A stretch of 64,000 bases of DNA from Sphingomonas ginkgonis (GTDB lineage: Bacteria > Pseudomonadota > Alphaproteobacteria > Sphingomonadales > Sphingomonadaceae), in the NCBI RefSeq assembly GCF_003970925.1, contig NZ_RWJF01000001.1:2412501-2476500 (forward strand), written 5' to 3'. The translations under genes and the position numbers were made by a program. This document shows positions 1 through 9,086 of the stretch, in pieces. Under the pieces are notes generated by a model, which had not been told where the DNA came from, did not search any database, and saw only the letters and a list, made by a program, of their open reading frames with translations. Position 1 is the first letter of the stretch. Every line of letters starts with the position of its first letter.

Positions 1-1
1 C

Positions 2-40
2 CTCTACCTGGCGCCCGCGGATAGGGTTCACGTCTGGTAA
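2..40 (+). CDS. M13 family metallopeptidase, C-terminal end only (partial)
   Basis: The frame reads LYLAPADRVHVW and then stops at TAA. This is almost identical to the last residues (LYLAPDQRVHIW) of the complete M13 peptidase that follows, so the window opens on the tail of a tandem paralogue. Only 12 codons are visible; the active site lies outside the window. The tail motif ending in W is typical for M13 (neprilysin/PepO-like) enzymes. The spacer to the next start is about 70 bases. Confidence 0.75.
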   Translation, partial: LYLAPADRVHVW

Positions 41-108
41 TTGATCTTTATATCGTAATCACTTGCTCAGGCCAGTTGAGGGCCTGAACCATGGGGAGCA
101 TGCGTTAG

Positions 109-2133
109 ATGATCAATCGTGCAATATTCGCCGGAGCAGCCCTTGCCGCTGCGCTTGCCGTGTCCGCAAGCGCGCAGGCCGCCAAGCCGGTCTATGGCAC
201 CTGGGGATACGACCAGGCGGCAATGAACAGCCAGGTCAAGCCAGGCGATGACTTCTGGCAGTTTGCCAACGGCGCCTGGGATGCCCGCACCCAGATCCCG
301 GCCGACCGCACGTCGACCGGCCCGTTCGTCACCCTTTCCGACAAGTCGGAGCAGGACGTCCGCACGATCATCGAGAACATGGAGGCGCGCCCGTCCGATC
401 GCCTATCGCAACAGGTTGGCGGGCTGTACGCCAGCTACATGGATACGGCGACGATCGAGAAGCTCGGTCTGGCGCCGGTCCGTCCGTACCTCGCCCGCAT
501 CAACGCGGTGCAGAACCGGCAGCAGCTGGTCGACCTGATGTTCGCGCCGGGCTTCGCCTCGCCGATCGGTGTCGGCATCACACCTGACCTCAACAACCCC
601 AACCGTTACGTCGCCAGCGTCGGTCAGGGCGGCCTCGGCCTCCCGAGCCGCGAATATTATCTGCTCGACAACCCCAAGATGGCCGACATTCGTTCGGCCT
701 ATCGCGACTACATCGTCAACATCCGCCGGATGGCCGGTCTTCCGGGTGGTGCCGAGGCGGCCGACCGGATCATCGCACTCGAGACCGCGATCGCCAAGGT
801 CCAATGGGAGCGCGCCCGGCTGCGCGATGTCAACGCCACCAACAACCCCATGGACCGTGCCAAGCTGAATGCGCTCGCGCCCGAGATCGCCTGGACTCCG
901 GCGCTCGCCAAGATTGGCCTCGGCAGCGTCGACACGGTTATCGTTCGCCAGCCGAGCGCGATTACCGATACCGCCAAGATCCTCGCTGCCACGCCGCTCC
1001 CGGTGTGGAAGGATTACATGGCGTTCCGCTTCATTTCGGACCACGCCACCGCCCTGCCCAAGTCGTTCGACGATGCGCGCTTCGCCTTCTACTCGGCCAA
1101 GCTGACCGGCGTTCAGTCGCAGCGTGAGCGGTGGAAGCGCGGTGTCGCGCTGGTCAACGGCGCGCTCGGCGAGGGCGTTGGCAAAATCTACGTCCAGCAG
1201 CATTTCCCGGCGTCGAGCGAGGCGCAGATCGGCGAGCTGATCACCAACCTGCGCGAGGCCTACCAGGAGCGGATTCAGTCGAACCCGTGGATGGACCAGG
1301 CGACGCGCACCCAGGCGCTGGCGAAGCTCGCTGCGTTCGATCCGCGCATCGGGCACCCGGTCAAGTACATCGACTATAGTCCCTACGTCGTGAAGAAGGG
1401 CGACCTGCTCGGCAACACGGTGCGCGCCGAGGACTTCCAGTGGAAGCTGATGCTCTCGCGGTTGCCTAAGCCGGTCGATCGTTCGCTGTGGTCGATGACC
1501 CCGCAGACCATCAACGCCTACTACAGCCCGCTGACCAACCAGATCACCTTTCCGGCCGCGATCCTGCAGCCGCCCTTCTTCGATCCGAATGCGGACCCGG
1601 CAGCCAATTACGGGGCGATCGGCGCCGTCATCGGCCACGAGATCGGGCACGGCTTCGACGACCAGGGCCGCAAGTTCGACCCGACCGGCAAGGTTCGCGA
1701 TTGGTGGACGGCGGAAGCCGCGAGCAAGTTCGAGGAGCGCACGACGCGTCTCGGGGCGCAGTACAGCGCCTTTTCGCCCTTCACCGGCGTTAATCTCAAC
1801 GGCAAGCTGACGATGGGTGAGAACATCGGTGATCTCGGCGGGGTCGAGACCGCCTATGCCGCGCTCCAGAAGTACCAGGCGAAGCATGGCGCGCTGCCGG
1901 TCATCAATGGCTTCACGCCCGACCAGCGCTTCTTCCTCGCCTATGCGCAGGCATGGCAGGCCAAGCAGCGCGAGGACGCGATGCGCCAGCAGATCCTGAC
2001 CGATCCGCATTCGCCGGCGGTCTACCGGGTCAACGGTGTCGTTCGGAATGTTGATGCCTGGTACAAGGCATTCAACATCCAGCCGGGTGACAAGCTGTAC
2101 CTCGCGCCTGATCAGCGCGTGCACATCTGGTAA
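109..2133 (+). CDS. pepO: M13 family metallopeptidase (PepO/neprilysin-like)
   Basis: Predicted secreted zinc endopeptidase of 674 aa. The N-terminus has a signal peptide ending about residue 24 (SASAQA, then AKPVYG). The zinc site is HEIGH at residues 510-514 (His510, catalytic Glu511, His514), and the third ligand lies in ENIGDLGG (Glu571, with Asp575). The NAYYSP motif upstream of the zinc site binds substrate backbone in this family. Length fits the usual 650-750 aa. In Gram-negative bacteria these act on peptides in the periplasm. It lies directly behind a near-identical paralogous tail, so the two form a tandem duplication. A stem-loop follows the stop. The start ATG at 109 is supported by the signal peptide; no strong ribosome-binding site is seen. 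Confidence 0.93.
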   Translation: MINRAIFAGAALAAALAVSASAQAAKPVYGTWGYDQAAMNSQVKPGDDFWQFANGAWDARTQIPADRTSTGPFVTLSDKSEQDVRTIIENMEARPSDRLSQQVGGLYASYMDTATIEKLGLAPVRPYLARINAVQNRQQLVDLMFAPGFASPIGVGITPDLNNPNRYVASVGQGGLGLPSREYYLLDNPKMADIRSAYRDYIVNIRRMAGLPGGAEAADRIIALETAIAKVQWERARLRDVNATNNPMDRAKLNALAPEIAWTPALAKIGLGSVDTVIVRQPSAITDTAKILAATPLPVWKDYMAFRFISDHATALPKSFDDARFAFYSAKLTGVQSQRERWKRGVALVNGALGEGVGKIYVQQHFPASSEAQIGELITNLREAYQERIQSNPWMDQATRTQALAKLAAFDPRIGHPVKYIDYSPYVVKKGDLLGNTVRAEDFQWKLMLSRLPKPVDRSLWSMTPQTINAYYSPLTNQITFPAAILQPPFFDPNADPAANYGAIGAVIGHEIGHGFDDQGRKFDPTGKVRDWWTAEAASKFEERTTRLGAQYSAFSPFTGVNLNGKLTMGENIGDLGGVETAYAALQKYQAKHGALPVINGFTPDQRFFLAYAQAWQAKQREDAMRQQILTDPHSPAVYRVNGVVRNVDAWYKAFNIQPGDKLYLAPDQRVHIW

Positions 2134-2177
2134 GCTCATCGCCTCCCCTGCGGAGCGAAGGCTTGGAGCATCGGGGT

Positions 2178-2199
2178 GGGAGGTCTTGCGAGGCCTCCC
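2178..2199 (+). terminator. stem-loop after the M13 peptidase gene
   Basis: GGGAGG pairs with CCTCCC around a short loop, and the stem can extend inward by three further pairs to a TGCG loop. It lies 44 bases behind the peptidase stop and ahead of the polyprenyl synthetase. No T-run follows, so termination is only a possibility. Confidence 0.3.
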
Positions 2200-2272
2200 G
2201 CTCCTGCTCACCGGCAGGAAAGAGGCGGGCTCAACCTTGCCCCTCCCGTTCCCCCCGACTAGGCCTGCGCGC

Positions 2273-3286
2273 GTGACCGCGACCATCCACCCGTTCAATC
2301 CGTCTCGCGCGCCCTCGCTTGATCCGATGCTTTCGCTGGTCGCGACCGACCTTCACGCGGTGAACGCGGTGATCCTCGACCGCATGCAGAGCGAGGTGCC
2401 GCTCATCCCCGAGCTCGCCGGCCATCTCATCGCCGGTGGTGGCAAGCGGATGCGGCCGATGCTGACGCTCGCCTGCGCCCGGCTGCTCGACTATCCCGGC
2501 ACCCGCCACCACAAGCTCGCCGCCGCGGTCGAGTTCATCCACACCGCCACCCTCCTCCACGACGACGTGGTGGACGGGTCGGGCCTTCGCCGCGGACGCC
2601 GCACCGCCAACATCATCTGGGGCAATCCGGCGAGCGTCCTGGTCGGTGACTTCCTCTTCTCGCGCAGCTTCGAGCTGATGGTCGAGGACGGTAGCCTTAA
2701 GGTGCTCCGGATCCTTTCCCACGCCTCCGCGGTCATCGCGGAAGGCGAGGTCGAGCAGCTGACCGCCCAGCGCCGCCTCGACACAACCGAGGAAACCTAC
2801 CTCCACATCATCGGTGCCAAGACCGCTGCCCTGTTCGCCGCCGCCTGCCGCATCGCGCCGGTCGTTGCCGAGGCCGGCGAGGAAGCCGAGCTCGCGCTCG
2901 AGGCCTATGGCCGCAATCTCGGAGTCGCCTTCCAACTGGTCGACGATGCGATCGACTATGCCTCGGACGAGGCAACCATGGGCAAGGGTCGCGGCGACGA
3001 TTTCCGCGACGGCAAGATGACCCTCCCCGTCATCCTCGCATACGCCCGCGGCTCGGATGATGATCGGGAGTTCTGGCGCGCAGCGATCGGTGGGGACCGA
3101 ACCAGCGATGCCGATCTCGCTCATGCCATCCAGCTGATCCGCGGCTGCAACGCGCTTGCCGACACTGCCGAGCGAGCTCGCCAATATGCCCGCCGCGCGA
3201 TCGACAGTCTCGCTACCTTCCCCAGTGGCAAGGCTAAGGCCGCGCTGGTCGAGGCTGCGGAGTTCGCCGTCGCCCGCGCCTATTGA
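2273..3286 (+). CDS. ispB: polyprenyl synthetase family protein (octaprenyl diphosphate synthase-like)
   Basis: Trans-prenyltransferase that elongates farnesyl diphosphate with isopentenyl diphosphate to make the long side chain of ubiquinone. GGGKRMRP lies near the N-terminus; the first aspartate-rich motif is HDDVVD (Asp97, Asp98, Asp101), followed by the basic GLRRGRR; the second motif is DDAID (Asp224, Asp225, Asp228). I chose GTG at 2273, giving 337 aa, because its N-terminus matches the usual length of this family; the frame is open further upstream, and an ATG at 2327 is the next alternative. Chain length cannot be read from sequence alone, so octaprenyl versus decaprenyl is inference. 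No operon partner is evident; the S9 peptidase starts 34 bases later. Confidence 0.9.
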   Translation: MTATIHPFNPSRAPSLDPMLSLVATDLHAVNAVILDRMQSEVPLIPELAGHLIAGGGKRMRPMLTLACARLLDYPGTRHHKLAAAVEFIHTATLLHDDVVDGSGLRRGRRTANIIWGNPASVLVGDFLFSRSFELMVEDGSLKVLRILSHASAVIAEGEVEQLTAQRRLDTTEETYLHIIGAKTAALFAAACRIAPVVAEAGEEAELALEAYGRNLGVAFQLVDDAIDYASDEATMGKGRGDDFRDGKMTLPVILAYARGSDDDREFWRAAIGGDRTSDADLAHAIQLIRGCNALADTAERARQYARRAIDSLATFPSGKAKAALVEAAEFAVARAY

Positions 3287-3320
3287 GTCTCCGCCGCCTC
3301 CTGTTCCCGAGGGTCCTGCC

Positions 3321-5243
3321 ATGCGTCATCTGTTCGCCGCCGCTTCGCTCGCCGCTCTGACGATCGCGGCTCCCGCCTGTGCCGCGCCAACCCTCCATCA
3401 GTTCGGCGGCCTGGCCATGAGCCCGACGGGTGATCGCCTGGCGACCATCGAAAATGATCTCACCTCGGACTCTCCGACCGCGCCTCACGCCCGCATCCTG
3501 ATCCGCTCGGCAACAAGCGGCGCGATCCTCTCGGCCATCGATCCCTGCGCCAAGTGCAGCTACTCCGGTCTTGCGTTCAGCCGCGACGGGCGCCTCGCCT
3601 TCCTCGCTCGCGACGGCGCGGAGACCCGCCTGATGACCGCCCCGGTCCGCGGCGCCACAGCCACGCTGGCGACGATCAACGGTATCGCGCAGGAGCCGCG
3701 CTGGTCGCCCGACGGCAGCCGCATCGCGCTGCTCGCCACTGTCGGCGCGCGCAAGGAGGCTGGCGCGACGCAAGCGGGCGTCCGCCAGGTCGGCGAGATT
3801 GGCGAACAGAATGACGAGCAGCGCATCGCTCTCGTTCCCGCGAGCGGCGGCGCTCCGGCCTTCGTCTCGCCGGCGGATCGGTACGTCTACGAATATGACT
3901 GGCTCCCGGATGCCAGCGGGTTCGTCGTCACCAGCGCGCCGGGCAACGGTGACAACAATTGGTGGGTGGCGACGCTCGACCGCGTCGACCTCGCGGGCGG
4001 CCGCGTCACTCGCCTCGCCAACCCGTCCACCCAGCTGAATTTCCCGCGCGTGTCGCCCGATGGTCGCACCGTCGCCTTCATTGGCGGGCTGATGAGCGAC
4101 TTCGGCTCGGTCGGCGGCGACATCTACACCGTGCCGATCGGCGGTGGCCCGCCGCGCAACATCACGCCGGGTGCGCGGCAGACCTTCACCTCTCTCGATT
4201 GGGGGCGCAGCGGGTTGGTCGCCTCCTCGTTGGCAGGCGCGGCCATGCAGATCGTGCCCGTCGACCTTGCGCGCGGGGCCGGTGCCCCGCTGTGGAGCTC
4301 ACCCATCACCATCACGGCCGGCCGAGCGCGCTTTGCCCGCTCGGACGATGGCGCCCGCTTCGCCGCCGTCAGTCAGGATTTTGAGCATGGCCCGGAGATC
4401 CTGGGCGGCCCGGTTTCGCAGCTCCGCCCCGTCACCCGCGTCAACGGCGATTTCGGTGCCCTGACGCGCGCCCGCAGCGTGACCTGGCGGCGCGCCGGTG
4501 AGGACGTGCAGGGCTGGCTGCTAACCCCGACGAGTCCCGCTGCCAGCAAGGCGCCGCTGGTGGTCAACGTCCACGGTGGGCCCTCCGCCGCCCACACTCC
4601 GAACTTCGTCTGGCAGGGAACGAACGCCGCGCTGCTCCGCGCCGGCTATTACCTCTTCCTGCCCAACCCGCGCGGGAGCTACGGCCAAGGCGAGGCCTTC
4701 ACCCGCGCCAACATCCGTGACTTCGGCGGAGGCGACCTCGACGACATCCTTGCCGGCATCGATGCTGCGGAGAAGGTCGCTCCGATCGACGACAATCGGC
4801 TCGGGCTCATCGGTCACAGCTACGGCGGGTTCATGGCGATGTGGTCGAACACACGCACCAACCGCTTCAAGGCGATCGTTGCCGGCGCTGGCCTTTCGAA
4901 TTGGATCAGCTACTACGGCACCAACGGTATCGACCAGTGGATGATCCCGTTCTTCGGCCGCTCCGCCTACGACGATCCCGACGCCTACTGGAAAGTCTCG
5001 GCGATCCGCACGATCAAGCAAGCCAAGACCCCGACCTTCATCTACGTCGGCGAGCGCGACATCGAGGTGCCCCCGACCCAGTCGATCGAATATTGGCATG
5101 CGCTCCAGGCGATGAGCGTCCCGACCAGCCTCGTCATCTACCCCGACGAGGGCCACGGCATCCGCAGCCCCGAGCACAACGCCGACCTCAAGGCGCGGAC
5201 CCTTGCCTGGTTTGGACGCTATCTGGGCGGCTCAACGCGCTAG
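3321..5243 (+). CDS. S9 family peptidase (prolyl oligopeptidase type) with beta-propeller
   Basis: Secreted serine peptidase of 640 aa. An Ala-rich signal peptide ends near residue 25 (PACAA). Residues about 30-400 carry repeated WSPDGSRIA/VSPDGRTVAF blocks typical of a PD40/WD-like propeller that filters substrates. The C-terminal alpha/beta-hydrolase has the nucleophile in GHSYGG (Ser500), Asp580 in GERDIEVPPTQS, and His612 in DEGHGI, so the triad is complete. Such enzymes act as dipeptidyl or acylaminoacyl peptidases in the periplasm; the exact specificity is not visible. The start at 3321 leads directly into the signal peptide. Confidence 0.92.
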   Translation: MRHLFAAASLAALTIAAPACAAPTLHQFGGLAMSPTGDRLATIENDLTSDSPTAPHARILIRSATSGAILSAIDPCAKCSYSGLAFSRDGRLAFLARDGAETRLMTAPVRGATATLATINGIAQEPRWSPDGSRIALLATVGARKEAGATQAGVRQVGEIGEQNDEQRIALVPASGGAPAFVSPADRYVYEYDWLPDASGFVVTSAPGNGDNNWWVATLDRVDLAGGRVTRLANPSTQLNFPRVSPDGRTVAFIGGLMSDFGSVGGDIYTVPIGGGPPRNITPGARQTFTSLDWGRSGLVASSLAGAAMQIVPVDLARGAGAPLWSSPITITAGRARFARSDDGARFAAVSQDFEHGPEILGGPVSQLRPVTRVNGDFGALTRARSVTWRRAGEDVQGWLLTPTSPAASKAPLVVNVHGGPSAAHTPNFVWQGTNAALLRAGYYLFLPNPRGSYGQGEAFTRANIRDFGGGDLDDILAGIDAAEKVAPIDDNRLGLIGHSYGGFMAMWSNTRTNRFKAIVAGAGLSNWISYYGTNGIDQWMIPFFGRSAYDDPDAYWKVSAIRTIKQAKTPTFIYVGERDIEVPPTQSIEYWHALQAMSVPTSLVIYPDEGHGIRSPEHNADLKARTLAWFGRYLGGSTR

Positions 5244-5270
5244 CCGGCTGGCCTGAGCCGGCCTGACCGA

Positions 5271-6005
5271 TCAGCCGAGAATCAGCTGGTCGTCGAGGTG
5301 AAGATAAAGCGAGCTGAAGTCGCCCACTTCACGCAATGCCGGATGGTCGGCAAAGCGGAGCGCGCGGCGGGAGCGGCTGATCAGGCCCTCGGCTTCGAAG
5401 CTGCGGATCAATCGATTGACGTGCACCGAGGTGAGCCCGAGCGCGTCCCCCAGCTGCTCCTGCGTCATCGGCACCTCGTACAGCGAGCCGGTCTGCTCCG
5501 GCCCGTTCAGCCGGACCGCGAACTCGCAGAGCAGGTGGGCGAGCCGGGTCCGTGCATCACGACGGCCGATGTTGGTAACCCACTCCCGCATGATCGCCGC
5601 CTCGACCAGCATGTGGAGGAGAATGGCCCGGGAAACCGCCGGCCGCTCGTCCAGCAGGGATCGAAGAGCCGTCATCGGCACGACCGCCAGTTCCGCCTGC
5701 GTCAGCGTCTGCATGTTGTGGTCGGCGTAGCTCAGATAGAGGTTCTGGAGGTCGACCGCTTCGCCCGGCAAGTGGAGAGAAACGATCTGCCGGCCGCCAT
5801 CGCCAACGATCTTGTGTCGATAGGCGAAGCCCGAGAGCAAGATCGCGCAATTGCGGGGCGGCTCGCCCTCCCGCACAAGATAGGTCGCCGGCGGAACGCT
5901 CTTGTGACTGAACGGAAGCGCAAGGATGGCCTCGACGTCCGCCGCCGCAAGCTGTCCCTTCCGCTCCAGCTTGCGCACAAACAGCGTGAGATCCGGCTCT
6001 GGCAT
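5271..6005 (-). CDS. Crp/Fnr family transcriptional regulator
   Basis: Regulator of 244 aa with an N-terminal cyclic-nucleotide-binding-like beta-roll (about 20-135: YLVREGEPP, LHLPGEAVDL) and a C-terminal winged helix (about 150-230) whose recognition region is MTQEQLGDALGLTSVHVNRL. There is no cysteine cluster of the FNR type, so an oxygen-sensing Fe-S cluster is unlikely. This subgroup is common in alphaproteobacteria and its ligands are mostly unknown. A GGGAG ribosome-binding site lies ahead of the ATG but is inside a stem-loop (see 6011-6032). It is divergent from hrpB; the target genes are not evident. Confidence 0.9.
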   Translation of the reverse strand: MPEPDLTLFVRKLERKGQLAAADVEAILALPFSHKSVPPATYLVREGEPPRNCAILLSGFAYRHKIVGDGGRQIVSLHLPGEAVDLQNLYLSYADHNMQTLTQAELAVVPMTALRSLLDERPAVSRAILLHMLVEAAIMREWVTNIGRRDARTRLAHLLCEFAVRLNGPEQTGSLYEVPMTQEQLGDALGLTSVHVNRLIRSFEAEGLISRSRRALRFADHPALREVGDFSSLYLHLDDQLILG

Positions 6006-6010
6006 GAAGG

Positions 6011-6032
6011 CTCCCGCAACGAAGGGCGGGAG
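6011..6032 (-). promoter_or_regulatory. stem-loop covering the ribosome-binding site of the Crp/Fnr gene
   Basis: CTCCCGC and GCGGGAG form a perfect 7-bp inverted repeat around an 8-base loop. On the minus strand the second arm contains GGGAG, the only good Shine-Dalgarno sequence, five to six bases ahead of the ATG at 6005. The fold would hide the site, which suggests control of translation. This is inference from sequence only. Confidence 0.35.
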
Positions 6033-6217
6033 AACCAGTCTCTCAGTCGCCAGCGCCCACTATAAAGGCCCGCGATGCGTCCTCTATAACAGATGTCCGA
6101 TTTGCCGCAGCTACATAAGTTAAGCTTCCGTTCCGATCCTCCCAGCGGCCGCTCTGTCGACCTCTTCAACTCGTCCAAACTTCGGCTATGGCTTGCAGCG
6201 GCTCTAAGACTATCGCC

Positions 6218-8689
6218 ATGACTGCTTCGCTCCCCATCCATGCCGTGCTTCCCGACCTGCTTTCGGCCCTCCGGAGCGGCACCCGCGCGCTGCTCATCGC
6301 ACCGCCAGGCGCAGGGAAGACGACCGCGGCAGCTCCTGCGCTGCTGAATGAACCGTGGTGTACCGGGCAGATCCTCCTGCTCGTCCCGCGCCGCCTCGCG
6401 GCTCGCGCGGCGGCGGAACATATGGCGCGGCAACGGGGCGAGCAGCCCGGGGGAACGATCGGCTACCAGACCCGGCTCGACAGCAAGGCGTCCCGAGCGA
6501 CCCGGATCATCGTCATGACCCACGGCGTTTTCCTGTCCCGCATCCAGGCCGACCCCGAACTGGAAGGTGTATCCGCTGTCCTGTTCGACGAGGTTCACGA
6601 ACGCAGCCTGGACAGCGACCTTGCGCTCGCCCTCACCCTCGACGCTGCCGCAGCGCTGAGGGAAGAGCTGCGGGTCGTCGCCATGTCGGCGACACTCGAT
6701 GGCGAGCGCTTCGGCCGTCTGCTGGGCAACCCGCCGCGGATCGAAAGCGAGGGCAAGAGCTTTCCCCTCACGGTGGAGCATGCCGGACGCGACCCGGTCG
6801 CACGGATCGAGGCGCAGGTCGCCTCGGCCTGTCGCAGGGCGCTCCTCGATCATCCCGGCTCGCTGCTCGCCTTCCTGCCGGGCGTCGCCGAGATCGAGCG
6901 AACCGCGGACCTGCTGCGCGACCTCCCGGCCGGCACCGTTCTCCACAAGCTGCACGGCGGGGTCGAACCTGCCGCGCAGCGAGCTGCCCTCGCCCGTCCG
7001 AACGAAGACCAGCGCAAGCTGGTGCTCTCCACCAGCATCGCGGAGACCAGCGTCACTCTGGAGGACGTCCAAATCGTCGTCGACAGCGGGCTCGCCCGAC
7101 GACCGCGCTACGATCGCGGCGCGGGGCTGACCCGGCTGGTGACCGAGCGCGCGAGCCAGGCCTCGGTCACCCAGCGCGCCGGCCGGGCCGCGCGGCAGGC
7201 GCCGGGTGTCGCGATCCGTCTGTGGGAAGAAGCCGCAACCAGTGCACTTCCCGCGCACGAGCCCCCCGAGATCCTCGAAGCGGACCTGTCCGGGATGGTG
7301 CTCGTCACCCTGTTGTGGGGCGAGGCCGAGCCCCAGCGTCTCCCCTTCCTCGACCCGCCACCCGCACCCGCGCTGGCCGAGGCGCGCCAGCGTCTCACGT
7401 CGCTCGGCGCCATCGACGAGGACGGACGCCTGACCTCACATGGCAGGGCCATTGCCGCCCTCCCGCTCGAGCCGCGGCTCGCGCACATGCTGATCGAAGC
7501 GGGTCGACGCGGCTTCGCGAACGCGGCGGCCGATACCGCGGTTCTGCTGACCGAGCGCGGGCTCGGCGGCAACGAGCCCGACCTCGACCTTCGCCATCGA
7601 CGCTGGCGGGGCGATCGCTCCCCTCGGGCCGACGCCGCGCGCGGGCTGGCACGACGCTGGGCACGGCTGGTCGCGCAATCGGAGCCGGAGCAAGGATCAG
7701 GAACAAGGCTGGAGGATGGTCTCGCCGCGTCGTTGGCCCTCGCCTTCCCCGATCGACTGTCGCGGCGCCGCGATGCCTCGGGTGAACATTGGCAGAGCGT
7801 CGGGGGCCGCGGCTTCCAGCTCGACCCGGCATCTCCGCTGGCGCGAAGCGAGTGGCTTGCCGTCGCCGCGGTCGCTGGCCGTGCCGCCGGCGCACGGATC
7901 CTGGCCGCGGCCCCGATCACGCAAGACGAGGTCCTCGCCCTGTTCGCCTCCACGGTTGAAATTCGCCACGAGGCCGACTTCGACCCGGCCAGCGGCGCCG
8001 TTGTCCCCACCCACAGTCGCCGGCTTGGCTCAATCCGCCTGTCGGCCGGTCCTGATCCGAAGCCAGATGCCGCCCTCGTTGAGCAGGCCCTGCTCGAAGG
8101 CGTGCGCCGTCATGGGGTCGGTCTGCTGCCCTGGAGCGAGGGAGCAATTGCGGTACGCGCGCGTGCCGAATTCGCGCGCAACATCGACGAGAGCATCCCT
8201 GCCCTCGACGACGAGTACCTCCTTGCGCGGCTCGACGACTGGTTGCCGCCTCTGCTCGATGGCCGTCGACGCCTCGGCGACGTGGCGCCCGGCGCGCTGC
8301 GCTCGGCACTGGACGATCTTCTCGGCTTCGAAGCAGGACGCAACCTCGCCCGACTGGCGCCCGCCGATTTCGCCTCCCCCGCCGGCACCCGCCACCCGAT
8401 CGACTATGCCGCGCCCGGCGGTCCGACGGTCGAAGTTCGCGCCCAGGCACTGTTCGGCCTCGATCGCCACCCCATGGTGGGGGGTGGCCGGGTACCGCTA
8501 ACGCTCGCGATTACTTCTCCCGCAGGTCGCCCGATCCAGACCAGCCGCGACCTACCCGGCTTTTGGGCAGGCAGCTGGCGCGAGGTCGCGAAGGAGATGC
8601 GCGGGCGCTATCCGCGCCACAACTGGCCGGACGACCCGGCGGCCGCGACCGCATCCCTCAAGACCAAGCGCGCTCAGGCCCGTTCCTGA
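6218..8689 (+). CDS. hrpB: ATP-dependent helicase HrpB
   Basis: DEAH-box helicase of the HrpB family, 823 aa from this start. Walker A is APPGAGKTT (Lys34), motif II is DEVH (from Asp124), motif III is SAT (MSATLDGERF), and motif VI is QRAGRAAR. The C-terminal third (about 450-820) is the HrpB-specific extension, with the WSEGA and VRAQALFGLDRHPMVGGGR regions. The biological role of HrpB is poorly known; it is an RNA/DNA helicase of the DEAH group. I prefer ATG 6218 (MTASLPIHAVLPDLL) because HrpB proteins normally begin there; ATG 6188 in the same frame would add ten residues. It is divergent from the Crp/Fnr gene with a 212-base gap that must hold both promoters. Confidence 0.92.
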   Translation: MTASLPIHAVLPDLLSALRSGTRALLIAPPGAGKTTAAAPALLNEPWCTGQILLLVPRRLAARAAAEHMARQRGEQPGGTIGYQTRLDSKASRATRIIVMTHGVFLSRIQADPELEGVSAVLFDEVHERSLDSDLALALTLDAAAALREELRVVAMSATLDGERFGRLLGNPPRIESEGKSFPLTVEHAGRDPVARIEAQVASACRRALLDHPGSLLAFLPGVAEIERTADLLRDLPAGTVLHKLHGGVEPAAQRAALARPNEDQRKLVLSTSIAETSVTLEDVQIVVDSGLARRPRYDRGAGLTRLVTERASQASVTQRAGRAARQAPGVAIRLWEEAATSALPAHEPPEILEADLSGMVLVTLLWGEAEPQRLPFLDPPPAPALAEARQRLTSLGAIDEDGRLTSHGRAIAALPLEPRLAHMLIEAGRRGFANAAADTAVLLTERGLGGNEPDLDLRHRRWRGDRSPRADAARGLARRWARLVAQSEPEQGSGTRLEDGLAASLALAFPDRLSRRRDASGEHWQSVGGRGFQLDPASPLARSEWLAVAAVAGRAAGARILAAAPITQDEVLALFASTVEIRHEADFDPASGAVVPTHSRRLGSIRLSAGPDPKPDAALVEQALLEGVRRHGVGLLPWSEGAIAVRARAEFARNIDESIPALDDEYLLARLDDWLPPLLDGRRRLGDVAPGALRSALDDLLGFEAGRNLARLAPADFASPAGTRHPIDYAAPGGPTVEVRAQALFGLDRHPMVGGGRVPLTLAITSPAGRPIQTSRDLPGFWAGSWREVAKEMRGRYPRHNWPDDPAAATASLKTKRAQARS

Positions 8690-8736
8690 TCCGCGACAGA
8701 CTTGATTCGCTGCGCCGCTTGCGCCACTCGCCATCC

Positions 8737-9018
8737 ATGTCCGTCGCCCGCATCATCGAGCTCGATCGCAAGACCACCCAGTCCGGCAAGGCCAAGAACG
8801 GGCGCTGGATGCTGGAGTTCGAGCGGCAGGAAGCATTGAAGCCTGATCCGCTCACCGGCTGGAACGGCTCCGGCGACACCAATACTCAGGTGCGCCTTTA
8901 CTTTGGCAGCAAGGAAGAGGCGGTTGCCTACGCGGACCGCAAGGGCCTCGCTTACCACCTCGTGGTCGCGCCGCCGGTGAGACTGAAGATCCAGGCCTAC
9001 GCCGACAACTTCCGCTAG
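8737..9018 (+). CDS. ETC complex I subunit (NDUFS4-like)
   Basis: Small protein of 93 aa covering the NDUS4 fold: start SVARIIELDRKTTQSGKA, core WMLEFERQEALKPDPLTGWNG, then TQVRLYF and a C-terminal YADNF. NDUFS4 homologues are accessory subunits of respiratory complex I in alphaproteobacteria and mitochondria, bound at the peripheral arm. The WxxNWxGSxDT-like block is seen as LTGWNGSGDTNTQV. It stands alone here, away from the nuo operon, which is usual for this accessory gene. It begins 47 bases behind hrpB. Confidence 0.9.
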   Translation: MSVARIIELDRKTTQSGKAKNGRWMLEFERQEALKPDPLTGWNGSGDTNTQVRLYFGSKEEAVAYADRKGLAYHLVVAPPVRLKIQAYADNFR

Positions 9019-9086
9019 GGCTTGAACCGGCTCCGTAATGGAGTCAGACTGCGCCGGCCGGATCGCCTCACTCATGAGGTGCGGCC

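Noticed and set aside
403..2298. Open frame of 631 codons on the minus strand
   Set aside because: Antisense to the M13 peptidase gene, whose zinc site and signal peptide are clear.
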